Under the pieces are notes generated by a model. The model did not search any database. It saw nothing but the letters and a program-made list of their open reading frames with translations, and was not told the origin of the DNA. Below, one piece after another: positions 37,491-45,737 of a DNA stretch of 64,000 nt. Source of the stretch: Verrucomicrobiota bacterium. GTDB lineage: Bacteria > Verrucomicrobiota > Verrucomicrobiia > Opitutales > Opitutaceae. Position 1 is the first letter of the stretch. Every line of letters starts with the position of its first letter. The position numbers were made by a program, and so were the translations under genes. The stretch lies in the NCBI GenBank assembly GCA_023399155.1, contig JAEWQP010000001.1, forward strand, positions 62,001 to 126,000, read 5' to 3'.

Positions 37491-38639
37491 ATGGCGGCTT
37501 CCATGCCCGACTCCTCCCCACGCCCGGCCATCCACGGCGAGACCCTCGAGTCGCTCACGGCGACCCTGGGCGCTCATGGGCAACCCGGCTACCGCGCCCG
37601 CCAGATCCTCGAGTGGGTGTACAAGAAACGCGTGCGCACCTGGGAGGAGATGACCTCCCTGCCGCGCGACCTGCGGGCATGGCTCGCCGAAACCTACGAC
37701 ATCCAGCCGGCACGGTTTCTCCTCGCCAAGGATTCCTCCGATGTGACCGACAAGCTCCTGCTCGAGCTCCACGATCGCGCGTTGATCGAAACCGTGATCA
37801 TTCGCGCGCCGCAGGAGGGCGTCGGCCAGGACCATTCGCGCAAGACCATCTGCATCTCCACCCAGGTCGGCTGCGCCTACGGCTGCCGTTTCTGCGCCTC
37901 GGGGCTCGCCGGCTGGAAACGCGACCTATCGCCGGGCGAGATCGTCGCCCAGCTCCTGCAGGTCTGCCACCGCGAGGACGCGCGTACACCGCGCGCCCGG
38001 GCGGAACTGGCGTCCTTCGACAACATCGTGGTCATGGGCATGGGCGAACCACTCGCCAACTACGACGCGCTGATTCGTGCGCTCACGATCGTCAACGCGC
38101 CGTGGGGCCTCGGCTTCGGTGCACGGCGCATCACCGTGTCGACATCCGGGCTCGTACCGCAGATTCTCAAGCTGGCCGAGGAACCGCTCGGGATACGCCT
38201 GGCGATCAGCCTCCACGGCGCGACGGACCCGGTTCGCGAGCAGATCATGCCGATCAACCGGAAGTATCCGCTCGCGCAGTTGATCCCCGCGGCCCGCACC
38301 TTCGTGGAAAAGCACGGCCGCATGATCACGTTTGAGTTCATTCTCATCGACGGGGTCAATGATGCACTCGAGCAGGCCGAGAGTCTCGCCATGCTGGCGC
38401 TCGACGTGCACGCGCACGTCAACCTCATCCCCTACAACACGGTCGAGGGCCTGCCCTGGAAGCGCCCGAGTCTCACGCGTCAGGATCGCTTTCTCGATCT
38501 GCTCCAGGCGCGGGGCGTCTCCGCCACCATTCGGCGCGAGAAGGGCCACGACATCGCCGCCGCCTGCGGCCAGCTCCGGCTCAAAGTCGAGCGCGATGGC
38601 GCGATCGAAGCCGTCCCCGCCAAACGGGGCACCGCCTGA
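37491..38639 (+). CDS. rlmN: Dual-specificity 23S rRNA (A2503-C2)/tRNA (A37-C2) methyltransferase
   Basis: A 382-residue radical-SAM methyltransferase. The iron-sulfur motif C-A-Y-G-C-R-F-C is present, with IHGETLESLTATL and YRARQILEWVY at the N-terminus, NIVVMGMGEPLANYD in the middle, and the methyl-carrying Cys in AAACGQLR near the C-terminus. Length and motifs match RlmN. It methylates adenosine 2503 of 23S rRNA and A37 of some tRNAs. Start: ATG 37491 (ATG 37503 is equally possible). The gene is divergent from the LptF/G-like permease. Confidence 0.95.
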   Translation: MAASMPDSSPRPAIHGETLESLTATLGAHGQPGYRARQILEWVYKKRVRTWEEMTSLPRDLRAWLAETYDIQPARFLLAKDSSDVTDKLLLELHDRALIETVIIRAPQEGVGQDHSRKTICISTQVGCAYGCRFCASGLAGWKRDLSPGEIVAQLLQVCHREDARTPRARAELASFDNIVVMGMGEPLANYDALIRALTIVNAPWGLGFGARRITVSTSGLVPQILKLAEEPLGIRLAISLHGATDPVREQIMPINRKYPLAQLIPAARTFVEKHGRMITFEFILIDGVNDALEQAESLAMLALDVHAHVNLIPYNTVEGLPWKRPSLTRQDRFLDLLQARGVSATIRREKGHDIAAACGQLRLKVERDGAIEAVPAKRGTA

Positions 38640-38801
38640 GCTGGAGCGTCCACGGTCGAAGCAACCGGGGCGCGACTCCACCTCTGCCCTGGACGACGGC
38701 GGGGCCGCACGCGATCCGGTCGGCCCGGGACGAGCGATGCGTCGCCTGCCCTCAGCCCAAAAAAGCCCATGCCCCGGCACCGCACGCGCACGCGGCCCTT
38801 T

Positions 38802-38820
38802 CCGCGGGATCGGCCCGCGG
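38802..38820 (+). terminator. GC hairpin downstream of rlmN
   Basis: The arms ccgcggg and cccgcgg form a 7-bp stem with a 5-nt loop about 160 bases after the rlmN stop and before metF. No T-run follows, so the call is weak. Confidence 0.35.
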
Positions 38821-38875
38821 CCCCTCATGTAAAGGGCCCGACGTCTCCTCGCGGGGCCACAAAGTCCTTTACTTC

Positions 38876-38902
38876 ATATCATCATATACGAATATCTTGA
38901 TG
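38876..38902 (+). promoter_or_regulatory. AT-rich symmetric site just upstream of metF
   Basis: An isolated AT-rich stretch in GC-rich DNA contains atatcatcat (38876-38885) and atatcttgat (38892-38901), two similar 10-mers 16 bases apart, plus an outer catca/tgatg symmetry. It ends one base before the metF start codon. The half-sites resemble those described for ArsR-type SAH-responsive repressors of methionine-cycle genes. No such regulator gene is in the window, so this is inference. Confidence 0.35.
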
Positions 38903-38903
38903 C

Positions 38904-39785
38904 ATGCCAACGACCGATCCGCGCATCGACACGCTCCTGGCGAGCGGGCGTCCACTCCGCTCACTCGAGTTCTTCCCGCCCAAGGATGACGCCGGGGTTG
39001 AGTCGCTGCGGCAGACCGCGTCGGCGCTGCGCTCGATCGATCCCGCCTTCGTTTCGGTGACGTACGGCGCCGGCGGCAGCACCCGCGAGCGCACGGCGCA
39101 GGTCAGTGCGATTCTGCGCGAGGAGTTCGGCTTCGCTGTGATGCCCCACCTCACCTGCGTCAACCACACGCGCGAGGAGGTTCTGGCCATCGCGCGCACG
39201 CATTTCCGCGCTGGTATCCGCAACATCATGGCCCTGCGCGGCGACGTTCCCAAGGGCGTGGAGCCCGCCACCGCCTTCCGGGACGGCCTGCGGTTCGGCG
39301 CCGACCTGATCGCGGTCCTGCACCAGGATCTGCCCGACCTCTGCCTGGGCGCCGGCGGTTATCCGGAAAAACACCCCGAAGCCCCGAGTGCGCTCAGCGA
39401 CATCGACAATCTCAAGCGCAAGGTCGACGCCGGCGCTTCGTTCATCACGACCCAGCTCTTTTTCGAGAACGACATCTACCACCGTTTCGTCGACCGCTGC
39501 CACCTCCACGGCATCACGCTGCCGATCGTGCCCGGGATCATGCCGGTCCTCTCGCTCAAGCAGGCGCAGCGCATGACCAACCTGTGCGGTTCGCGGTTGC
39601 CGGAAAAGCTCGCCCGCCGACTCGAGGTTGCGGGCGATTCCGCCGACGCCGTCGAATTCGTCGGTCTCGAGTGGGCGATCCACCAGGTGCGCGAACTCCT
39701 CGAGCGCGGCGCGCCCGGGTATCATCTCTACATCCTCAATCGCGCGAAGAGCGCGCTCGCCCTCGCGGCCGGCCTGGCGGCCTGA
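38904..39785 (+). CDS. metF: 5,10-methylenetetrahydrofolate reductase
   Basis: A 293-residue TIM-barrel flavoprotein of the MetF family: SLEFFPPKDD at residues 20-29, VTYGAGGSTRERT, the HLTCVNHTREEV strand, RNIMALRGDVPKG and ITTQLFFENDIYHRFVDRC. It reduces methylene-THF to methyl-THF, supplying the methyl group for methionine synthesis. The ATG at 38904 directly follows a symmetric AT-rich site, so the transcript leader must be very short or start within that site. metF is convergent with the degenerate Nudix gene, with only 9 bp between the stop codons. Confidence 0.95.
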   Translation: MPTTDPRIDTLLASGRPLRSLEFFPPKDDAGVESLRQTASALRSIDPAFVSVTYGAGGSTRERTAQVSAILREEFGFAVMPHLTCVNHTREEVLAIARTHFRAGIRNIMALRGDVPKGVEPATAFRDGLRFGADLIAVLHQDLPDLCLGAGGYPEKHPEAPSALSDIDNLKRKVDAGASFITTQLFFENDIYHRFVDRCHLHGITLPIVPGIMPVLSLKQAQRMTNLCGSRLPEKLARRLEVAGDSADAVEFVGLEWAIHQVRELLERGAPGYHLYILNRAKSALALAAGLAA

Positions 39786-39794
39786 GCGCCGGCC

Positions 39795-40229
39795 TCAGAG
39801 GGACGGATGCAGCAGCGATTGCGTGTGCAGCCGCGCCTGGGCCTCGGCCCGGCGCTGCAGGTCCTGCTCCTGCTGGATCAGCGCGACGGCCATGCGCACG
39901 GACGGATCGATCTGCGCGGGCAGCACAGTTGGCTGCACCCACTGTACAGCTTCGACGCGGCCGCGCGCGGCGGCGCGCGCCTTCGGGATCTGGTCGACGC
40001 CGAAGGCGATCCGCTTGCCACCAAGCGTGAACTCGATGAAGCGGCAGGCAAACGCGGGCGACACGCCGACCTGGCGCTGACAATAGGTCGTCAGCATTTC
40101 GTCGATCTGGCACGGGCCGCGCAAATCGCCACCGGGCAGGCTCCACAGGAGCGAACCTCGACGACGGATCAGCAGAATCAGGCCCGTCTGATCGCTCAGC
40201 AGGGCGAATACGGCATTGGGAAACGACAT
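39795..40229 (-). CDS. Degenerate Nudix-fold protein
   Basis: A 144-residue protein with the opening of a Nudix domain (LILLIRRRGSLLWSLPGG, ending at residue 34). The segment that follows has the length of the Nudix box but has lost every catalytic residue: the G-x5-E Glu is Cys40, and R-E-U-x-E-E is replaced by TTYCQRQ (residues 48-54). The C-terminal part contains a Gln/Arg-rich helix (QQEQDLQRRAEAQARL). It is therefore unlikely to hydrolyse nucleoside diphosphates and may bind a nucleotide or a protein instead. It is convergent with metF. Confidence 0.7.
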   Translation of the reverse strand: MSFPNAVFALLSDQTGLILLIRRRGSLLWSLPGGDLRGPCQIDEMLTTYCQRQVGVSPAFACRFIEFTLGGKRIAFGVDQIPKARAAARGRVEAVQWVQPTVLPAQIDPSVRMAVALIQQEQDLQRRAEAQARLHTQSLLHPSL

Positions 40230-40548
40230 GAGTTGGGACCTGCCCCTCTATCGGCTCTCGACACGCCAGGATTACGGATGTCTCGGAAAAACTCGACGTT
40301 CCCGGTGCATTTTCGGGGAACTACCTAGGCTTTTTCACGGAGTGGAAGCCGCGCGTAAAAAGCCCGGGCGAACTCCGCGTTAAGATGCTGTTATATCCGG
40401 GAGGATCCGGGCCACATGTGCCCTCCAACGCGACCTCCGGCCGCGTGGCCGCGCTGCGCTTCCGCAGGCGAAAGAAACGCGTCGCGTCACGCCGCGCCAC
40501 CCGGATACTCGCCCGTCTTCCGGCCGGGACAAGCGCCGGTATTCTTCC
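40230..40548. other. Divergent intergenic region, no gene seen
   Basis: These 319 bases separate the starts of the Nudix-like gene and the threonine aldolase gene. There are short chance frames only. No conserved promoter boxes or repeats are evident. Confidence 0.45.
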
Positions 40549-41595
40549 ATGCGATACGATTACGCGAGCGACAACACGTCGGGCATCTGCCCGGAAGCCT
40601 GGGCGGCCATGGACGCCGCCAACACGGGACGGGTGCCCTCCTATGGGGACGACTCCTGGACGACGCGCGCGGCGGACATGATCCGCGCCACGTTCGAGAC
40701 CGATTGCGAGGTGTTCTTCGTCTTCAACGGCACGGCCGCCAACTCGCTCTCGCTCGCCTCGCTTTGCCAGAGCTACCACAGCGTGATCTGCCACGACCAG
40801 GCGCACGTCGAGCGCGATGAGTGCGGCGCACCGGAGTTCTTTTCGAACGGGACGAAGCTGCTGCTCGCCGGCGGCGCGCACGGCAAACTCGACCCTGCCG
40901 AGGTCGAGGCCGTGGTGACCCGGCGCTCCGACCTGCACTTCCCGAAACCGCGGGTGATCACGCTGACGCAGGCGACGGAACTCGGCACGGTCTACACGCC
41001 CGCCGAAGTCGCCGCGCTCGCCGAGGTCGCGCGGCGGCGCGATCTCGCCGTGCACATGGATGGCGCCCGTTTCGCCAACGCCGTGGCGTCACTCGGTCTT
41101 TCCCCGAAGGCCCTCACGTGGCAGGCCGGCGTGGATGTCCTCAGCCTCGGCGGCACGAAAAACGGCATGGCCGTGGGTGACGCGGTCGTGTTCTTCCGCC
41201 GCGAGTTCGCACGCGAGTTCGAATACCGCTGCAAGCAGGCCGGCCAGCTCTGCTCGAAGATGCGGTTCCTCGCCGCCCCCTGGGTCGGTCTGCTGGAAGG
41301 CGGCGCCTGGCTCCGGCACGCCGCCCGGGCCAATACGATGGCGCGGCGGCTCGCGAGCGAACTCGAGAAGCTTCCCGGCGTGCAACTCATCGCCCCGGTC
41401 GAAGCCAACGGTGTCTTCATCGAGATGCCGAGGCCACTCGCCGATGCCCTGCTCGCACGCGGCTGGAAGTTCTACAACTTCATCGGCGAGCGCGGCTACC
41501 GTTTGATGTGCTCCTGGGAAACCACCGAGTCCGTGGTGGACGAATTCGTCCGCGAGGCCGTCGCCTGCTCAGCCGCCCTCCCCCCGCCCAGCTAG
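40549..41595 (+). CDS. ltaE: Low-specificity L-threonine aldolase
   Basis: A 348-residue PLP enzyme of fold type I. It has the N-terminal YDYASDNTSG segment, FVFNGTAANSLSL for cofactor binding, VHMDGARF with Asp171, and SLGGTKNG with the PLP-binding Lys204. It cleaves threonine or allo-threonine to glycine and acetaldehyde, or acts on other beta-hydroxy amino acids. The ATG at 40549 begins at the family consensus. It is convergent with the glycosyltransferase operon. Confidence 0.93.
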   Translation: MRYDYASDNTSGICPEAWAAMDAANTGRVPSYGDDSWTTRAADMIRATFETDCEVFFVFNGTAANSLSLASLCQSYHSVICHDQAHVERDECGAPEFFSNGTKLLLAGGAHGKLDPAEVEAVVTRRSDLHFPKPRVITLTQATELGTVYTPAEVAALAEVARRRDLAVHMDGARFANAVASLGLSPKALTWQAGVDVLSLGGTKNGMAVGDAVVFFRREFAREFEYRCKQAGQLCSKMRFLAAPWVGLLEGGAWLRHAARANTMARRLASELEKLPGVQLIAPVEANGVFIEMPRPLADALLARGWKFYNFIGERGYRLMCSWETTESVVDEFVREAVACSAALPPPS

Positions 41596-41643
41596 AGAAA
41601 TCGTTCCCTTTCCCGTTTTCCTGCCCCCTTTCCACCCTCCGCG

Positions 41644-42429
41644 TCACCGTCCCTCCAATACATCGCGCGCCCGCCGCGCGCGCTGCGCCCGCCGCGCCGC
41701 CGGCCAGTGCCGCACCAGGAGCGCAGTGACGAGCCGCAGGTGCAGCCACACCATGCGCACGTTGTCGCGAACGTAGTGAAAATGTGAGACGCCCCCCTCG
41801 GAGGCCGGTCGATAGCGGCAGGCCGCCGGGAGATTGAGCGTGGGCACGCCGGCCCAGAACAGGCGCACGGCCAGTTCGGGATCGAAATCGTAGCGACGGC
41901 CGCCGCGGCCCTGCATCATCTCGTGCAGAAGCGGCGCGAGCGGATAGACGCGAAAGCCAAAGAGCGGATCGTCGATCCCGCCCCCGAGGGTCTGGAGGTG
42001 TGCCATGCCGATGCTCAGCTTGCGCCCCTGCAGCCGGATCTGCGGTGCCTCCGGGCCGAAGATCGGGCGGCCCAGCACGAGGGCGGCCGGATCGTCCTGC
42101 GACGCCGCCATGAACGCGCCGATCCGATCCGCAGGATGCTGCCCGTCGGCGTCCATCACGAGCGCGTGCGAGAAGCCGTCGGCGAGCGCGGCCTGGGCAC
42201 CGGTAAGGACTGCCGCGCCCTTGCCGCCGTTGCGCCGACGCACGAGCACGCGCAGCCCGGGGTGCGTCCGCGCCAGCTCCGCTAGCGCCGCTTCGCTGCC
42301 GTCGGTGCTCGCGTCCACCACCACCCACACCGGTTCCCAGTGCGCGAGCGCCCCACGCACCGTCTCCAGCAGCAGGGGCCCCGAATTGTAGCTTGGGATC
42401 AGGACGAGATGCGTGCGCGAAGGGATCAC
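41644..42429 (-). CDS. Family 2 glycosyltransferase
   Basis: A 261-residue GT-A-fold glycosyltransferase. It has THLVLIPSYNSG at the N-terminus, WVVVDASTDGS, NGGKGAAVLTGAQAAL, the D-x-D motif in VMDADGQHP, and a C-terminal amphipathic/basic helix (RHWPAARRAQRARRARD). It probably transfers a sugar to a lipid carrier at the membrane. The GTG at 42429 overlaps the stop of the upstream acyltransferase gene by 4 bp (GTGA), the same arrangement as the next gene pair, so I prefer it to the GTG six bases upstream. It is the third gene of a lipid-modifying operon. Confidence 0.85.
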   Translation of the reverse strand: MIPSRTHLVLIPSYNSGPLLLETVRGALAHWEPVWVVVDASTDGSEAALAELARTHPGLRVLVRRRNGGKGAAVLTGAQAALADGFSHALVMDADGQHPADRIGAFMAASQDDPAALVLGRPIFGPEAPQIRLQGRKLSIGMAHLQTLGGGIDDPLFGFRVYPLAPLLHEMMQGRGGRRYDFDPELAVRLFWAGVPTLNLPAACRYRPASEGGVSHFHYVRDNVRMVWLHLRLVTALLVRHWPAARRAQRARRARDVLEGR

Positions 42430-43157
42430 GGGCACAGGGATTCAAGCATGCGGGTGCGCAGCCCCTCCGTCATGGCGGTCGCATCGCCCTGTTCCGCAGG
42501 CGTCCAGAGCCGGTCCACCTCGACATGGGCAAACAGCGGCAGCTGCTCGGGCAGCTTCCACCAGGGGCGCCCGCGTGCCGTCAGCCCGGGCGTGGCCCGG
42601 ATGCGGACGAACTGGATGGGGGCCCGCGCCCGCCGCGCGATGAGCGCATACCCGGCCTTGAGCGGGCCAAGTGCGGTGCCGGGCGCGGTGCGCGTGCCCT
42701 CGGGAAAGACGAGCAACGAGCGTCCCGCGGCCACGGCGGCCGACGCGCTGCGGATCAGACCCACGCCGCCGTCCGCGGCCACGTAGCCCGCGAGAAGTGC
42801 CACGGGGCCGATGGCCGGGTTGCGCATCAGCCGCGGCTTGAAGATGCAGATCAGGTTCTCGACCCGGGCCATGATGAGGATCGCATCGATGAGCGTGGGA
42901 TGATTCGCCACGATGACCGTGCCGGGCGGAAGCGGGCGCTCGAAGCCCACCCAGGTCACCCGCAGGATCCCGGCCGCATGCATGCCGCGAAACCAGAAAT
43001 CGCAGGCGCACTGTATCCATTTTCTAGCCACGGGCTCCAGGCGCCGGCGCAGGGGCAGCGCGAGCGCGACGAGCGAGAGGAGGTTCAGGGCCAGGCCCAC
43101 CACGCCGAAGACGAGCCAGGAGCCGTAGTAGACGACGGCGTAATAGAGGCGCTTCAC
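42426..43157 (-). CDS. PlsC-like 1-acyl-glycerol-phosphate/lyso-lipid acyltransferase
   Basis: A 243-residue membrane acyltransferase with an N-terminal hydrophobic segment (YYAVVYYGSWLVFGVVGLALNLLSL), the catalytic H-x4-D motif in ANHPTLIDA, and the second family block FPEGTR. It should transfer an acyl chain to a lysophospholipid or glycolipid. A GTG start at 43157 overlaps the TGA of the upstream LpxL-like gene by 4 bp. The gene is the middle one of three and is probably translated in a coupled way. Confidence 0.87.
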   Translation of the reverse strand: MKRLYYAVVYYGSWLVFGVVGLALNLLSLVALALPLRRRLEPVARKWIQCACDFWFRGMHAAGILRVTWVGFERPLPPGTVIVANHPTLIDAILIMARVENLICIFKPRLMRNPAIGPVALLAGYVAADGGVGLIRSASAAVAAGRSLLVFPEGTRTAPGTALGPLKAGYALIARRARAPIQFVRIRATPGLTARGRPWWKLPEQLPLFAHVEVDRLWTPAEQGDATAMTEGLRTRMLESLCP

Positions 43158-44086
43158 GACCCCGGCCCCTCCGGGAGCGCGGTGTAGTTGAACCAGACCC
43201 ACGGGTTGGCCCGGAGCAGCCCCTCGAGCCGGGTGAGGAAGGCCTGGAAATGCTCGCGCGCGCGCGCCTGCGCGCGTTCCGCGGGCTCGCCGGCCTCCGG
43301 CCAGAACACCGGCGAATCGTGCAGCACCGAGGTGTCCTCCGTCTCGCGCAGGCCGACCGTCAGCACCACCGGCCGCTGAAAGACGCGCGCGAGATGATAG
43401 ATGGTGAACGGGAAGGCGCGGCGTGCGCCGAGAAAGTCAAAGTACTCGACGCGCGACGAGAACTCCGCGCGGTCGCATTGCAGCCCGATGGCACCCGGCG
43501 TGGCGGCCGCCTCCTTGAGCGCGAAGAGCATGTCGGCGGGTTCGTTGATCCAGACGATCTTCACCTGGTCGCCGAAGCGCCGCAACAGCGCCTCGGTGTC
43601 GTGTGCGTTGTCCACCCGCAGGCGCACGAGGTGCACGAGCCGCTTCTTTTTCCCGCCGAGAAGGAATCCCAGGAGATCGGATACGCCGACGTGAAAGGTG
43701 CCGAGCAGGACGGGAAACCCCTCCTCCATCCATTGCGCGAAGCCGCCGCCACCCGGCGCGAACCGGCAGGAATGGTCGCGCCCGTTGGTGACGCGCAGCT
43801 TGAGCATCAGCGTCTCGCCGAAGGCGTCGAAGTGCCGGAACACATCGCGCCAGCCCGGCTCGCGATCGAGCACGATCCGCAGGTAGTCGCGCGAGTGCCG
43901 GCGCTGGCCCGGCATGCACGCCAGCGTGACCCAGGTGCCGGCCATGCGCAGCGGCCGGTAGACGCGCTCGGGAAGCGCCCGGTCCAACAAACGCATGGTG
44001 CGAAAACCCAGCGAGGGGCCGGGATTGCGCGCCGGGACCACGGGTGCCGCGCGCGTCTCAACTCGACTTGCGGTGATCATGGGCAT
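43154..44086 (-). CDS. LpxL/HtrB-like acyltransferase
   Basis: A 310-residue protein of the lipid A late-acyltransferase family. It has the GPSLGFRTMRLLDR region near the N-terminus, the catalytic His/acid motif HVGVSD, and a C-terminal family segment PFTIYHLARVFQRPVVL. Classical LpxL enzymes add secondary acyl chains to lipid A. Relatives also occur in aryl-polyene/flexirubin-type pigment clusters next to PlsC-like and GT2 genes, which is the arrangement seen here. Start ATG 44086; ATG 44080 is an alternative. First gene of the three-gene operon. Confidence 0.82.
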   Translation of the reverse strand: MPMITASRVETRAAPVVPARNPGPSLGFRTMRLLDRALPERVYRPLRMAGTWVTLACMPGQRRHSRDYLRIVLDREPGWRDVFRHFDAFGETLMLKLRVTNGRDHSCRFAPGGGGFAQWMEEGFPVLLGTFHVGVSDLLGFLLGGKKKRLVHLVRLRVDNAHDTEALLRRFGDQVKIVWINEPADMLFALKEAAATPGAIGLQCDRAEFSSRVEYFDFLGARRAFPFTIYHLARVFQRPVVLTVGLRETEDTSVLHDSPVFWPEAGEPAERAQARAREHFQAFLTRLEGLLRANPWVWFNYTALPEGPGS

Positions 44087-44318
44087 CCGCCAGCCAGCCG
44101 ATCGCCGGAGGCCGCACCTGCCGCCACGCGTTTCCGCGCCTCACGCCCGAAGGCGGCCCACCCGGACGACTCGGTGAAAACGCGGCAAGTATGGAACATG
44201 ATTGGAGCGGGCTCAGTGAGTCGCGTTCCCCCCGCCCCCGCAAGTCTCTTGGCCGCAAGGCCGTGCACGTACGCATTGCCATTGTCGTCCCGGAGGGCGT
44301 TCGCTCTAGTCCCGACCC

Positions 44319-44885
44319 ATGATGGATGACACGCAGCCCAGTCGCCCGCCCGCGAACCCCGCGAGCTTCGCATGGCATACGTTGCGGTACGGAGGTCTTG
44401 CCGGACTCATCGGTGGCGGTTGGATGATGGCCGAGTACGCACTCGGCCTCCAGACCGAGCACGCGGACATCGGTCGCTGGACCGCGCTCGGGCTGATGGT
44501 GATCCCGATCGCCACCGTCGTCCTGGGCATCACGTCATGGCGCAACGTCGCGCTGGGCGGCCGCATCCGCTTCGCCGAGGCCTTCGGCCTCGCGCTCGCG
44601 ATCGGGCTGGTGTTTTCCGTGACGATGGGAGCGCTGGCATGGCTCCATGCCGGCGTGATCGCGCCCGATCTCGTGGAAAACCAGATCCAGCACCGCGCCG
44701 CAGTGGAAGCCCAGCTGCCTGGAGCCGATCCCGCCGCGACCGCCAGGACTGCCGAGGAACACCTCAAGCTCGCCACGCCGTTCCTCTGGGCACGCTTCGT
44801 CTTTTCCCGCATGCTTGTGCAATCCCTCCTCGTCGGCTTGATCGCCGCCGTCACGGTCCCGAAGAAACGCCCCGGGCTCGAGTGA
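44319..44885 (+). CDS. DUF4199-family membrane protein
   Basis: A 188-residue protein with four membrane segments (about residues 24-42, 52-72, 83-105 and 163-182) and a periplasmic or cytoplasmic loop rich in Ala/Glu (HRAAVEAQLPGADPAATARTAEEH). The pattern GIxxWRN...GGRIRFAEAF between helices 2 and 3 is typical of DUF4199 proteins, whose function is unknown. The gene is divergent from the acyltransferase operon and convergent with the hydrogenase-related operon. Confidence 0.75.
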   Translation: MMDDTQPSRPPANPASFAWHTLRYGGLAGLIGGGWMMAEYALGLQTEHADIGRWTALGLMVIPIATVVLGITSWRNVALGGRIRFAEAFGLALAIGLVFSVTMGALAWLHAGVIAPDLVENQIQHRAAVEAQLPGADPAATARTAEEHLKLATPFLWARFVFSRMLVQSLLVGLIAAVTVPKKRPGLE

Positions 44886-44898
44886 CGCCAAGGCAATC

Positions 44899-44920
44899 GC
44901 CGGGCCGCAAAACGCCCGGC
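44899..44920. terminator. Hairpin between DUF4199 gene and the hydrogenase-related operon
   Basis: The arms gccgggc (44899-44905) and gcccggc (44914-44920) surround an 8-nt A-rich loop, located between convergent genes whose stop codons are about 50 bases apart. It can serve as the end of the large minus-strand operon. Confidence 0.5.
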
Positions 44921-44935
44921 TTCCGCGCGAGACGG

Positions 44936-45724
44936 CTATTTCGCCGCGCCGAGCCGGTCGAGTATACGCAGGAGCCCGTCCAGGATGGTGAGAGGATGCG
45001 GCGGACACCCGGGAATGTAGAGGTCGATCGGGATGACCTGATCCGCACCGTTGTTCACCTCGGGATGACCAACAAAGGGTCCGCCCGCGATCGCGCACGC
45101 GCCCACCGCGATCGCGATCTTCGGGCCCGGGACCGCCTCCCACGTCTTCTTCAACGCGAGCTCCATGTTCTTCGACACCGGTCCGGTGATGAGCACGCCG
45201 TCCGCATGCCGCGGTGACGCCACGAACTGGATACCGAAGCGGCCGAGGTCCCAGCCGATGGTGCCGAGCACGTTCGTGTCCGCCTCGCAGGCGTTGCACC
45301 CGCCGGCGCTGACCTGGCGCAGCCGAAGCGACCGCCCGAGGAGGCGCCGGAGTTTTTCATCGAGCGCCCCGGCCAGCCTCACCTGCTCGCGCCCCGGGTC
45401 GCCCAGCACGAGGTCCTCGCGGCGGCGGACCGCGAGCCGATGATCACGGGTTTGCGTGATCGCGCCGGCCGGGCACGTCTCCACGCACGCCGAGCAGAAG
45501 ATGCAGCGGCCGAGATCGAGCGAGGCGGGACGGCCGGGTGCACGCGTGATCGCCTCCGTCGGGCACACCTGCACGCAGGCCTCACAATCCGCGGTGCACC
45601 GGGCCGCGTCGAGCCGGAGCGCGCCGCCATGGCGGTCGGGCAGCGCGGGTGCGGGCCCCGCCGGATAGGCGATGGTCTCGCAGCCACGTTTCACGCGATG
45701 AAGAAGGGTGTCGAAGACGAACAT
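44936..45724 (-). CDS. Ferredoxin-NuoB/HyfI fusion subunit of an Ehr-type membrane complex
   Basis: A 262-residue protein joining a two-[4Fe-4S] ferredoxin domain to a NuoB/HyfI-type small subunit. Ferredoxin cysteines are C43-x3-C47-x2-C50-x3-C54 (the first spacing is x3, usual is x2) and C74-x2-C77-x2-C80-x3-C84. The NuoB part has Cys143 and Cys146 (GGCNACEAD), Cys210 (VGACAIAGG) and Cys240 (IPGCPPHP), enough for one [4Fe-4S] cluster. In FHL and complex I relatives this chain passes electrons to the large subunit. In E. coli Hyf the ferredoxin (HyfH) and HyfI are separate proteins, so the fusion is notable. It is the last gene of the operon, 13 bp after the large-subunit gene. Confidence 0.88.
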   Translation of the reverse strand: MFVFDTLLHRVKRGCETIAYPAGPAPALPDRHGGALRLDAARCTADCEACVQVCPTEAITRAPGRPASLDLGRCIFCSACVETCPAGAITQTRDHRLAVRRREDLVLGDPGREQVRLAGALDEKLRRLLGRSLRLRQVSAGGCNACEADTNVLGTIGWDLGRFGIQFVASPRHADGVLITGPVSKNMELALKKTWEAVPGPKIAIAVGACAIAGGPFVGHPEVNNGADQVIPIDLYIPGCPPHPLTILDGLLRILDRLGAAK

Positions 45725-45737
45725 GGCGGGCGCGGCG

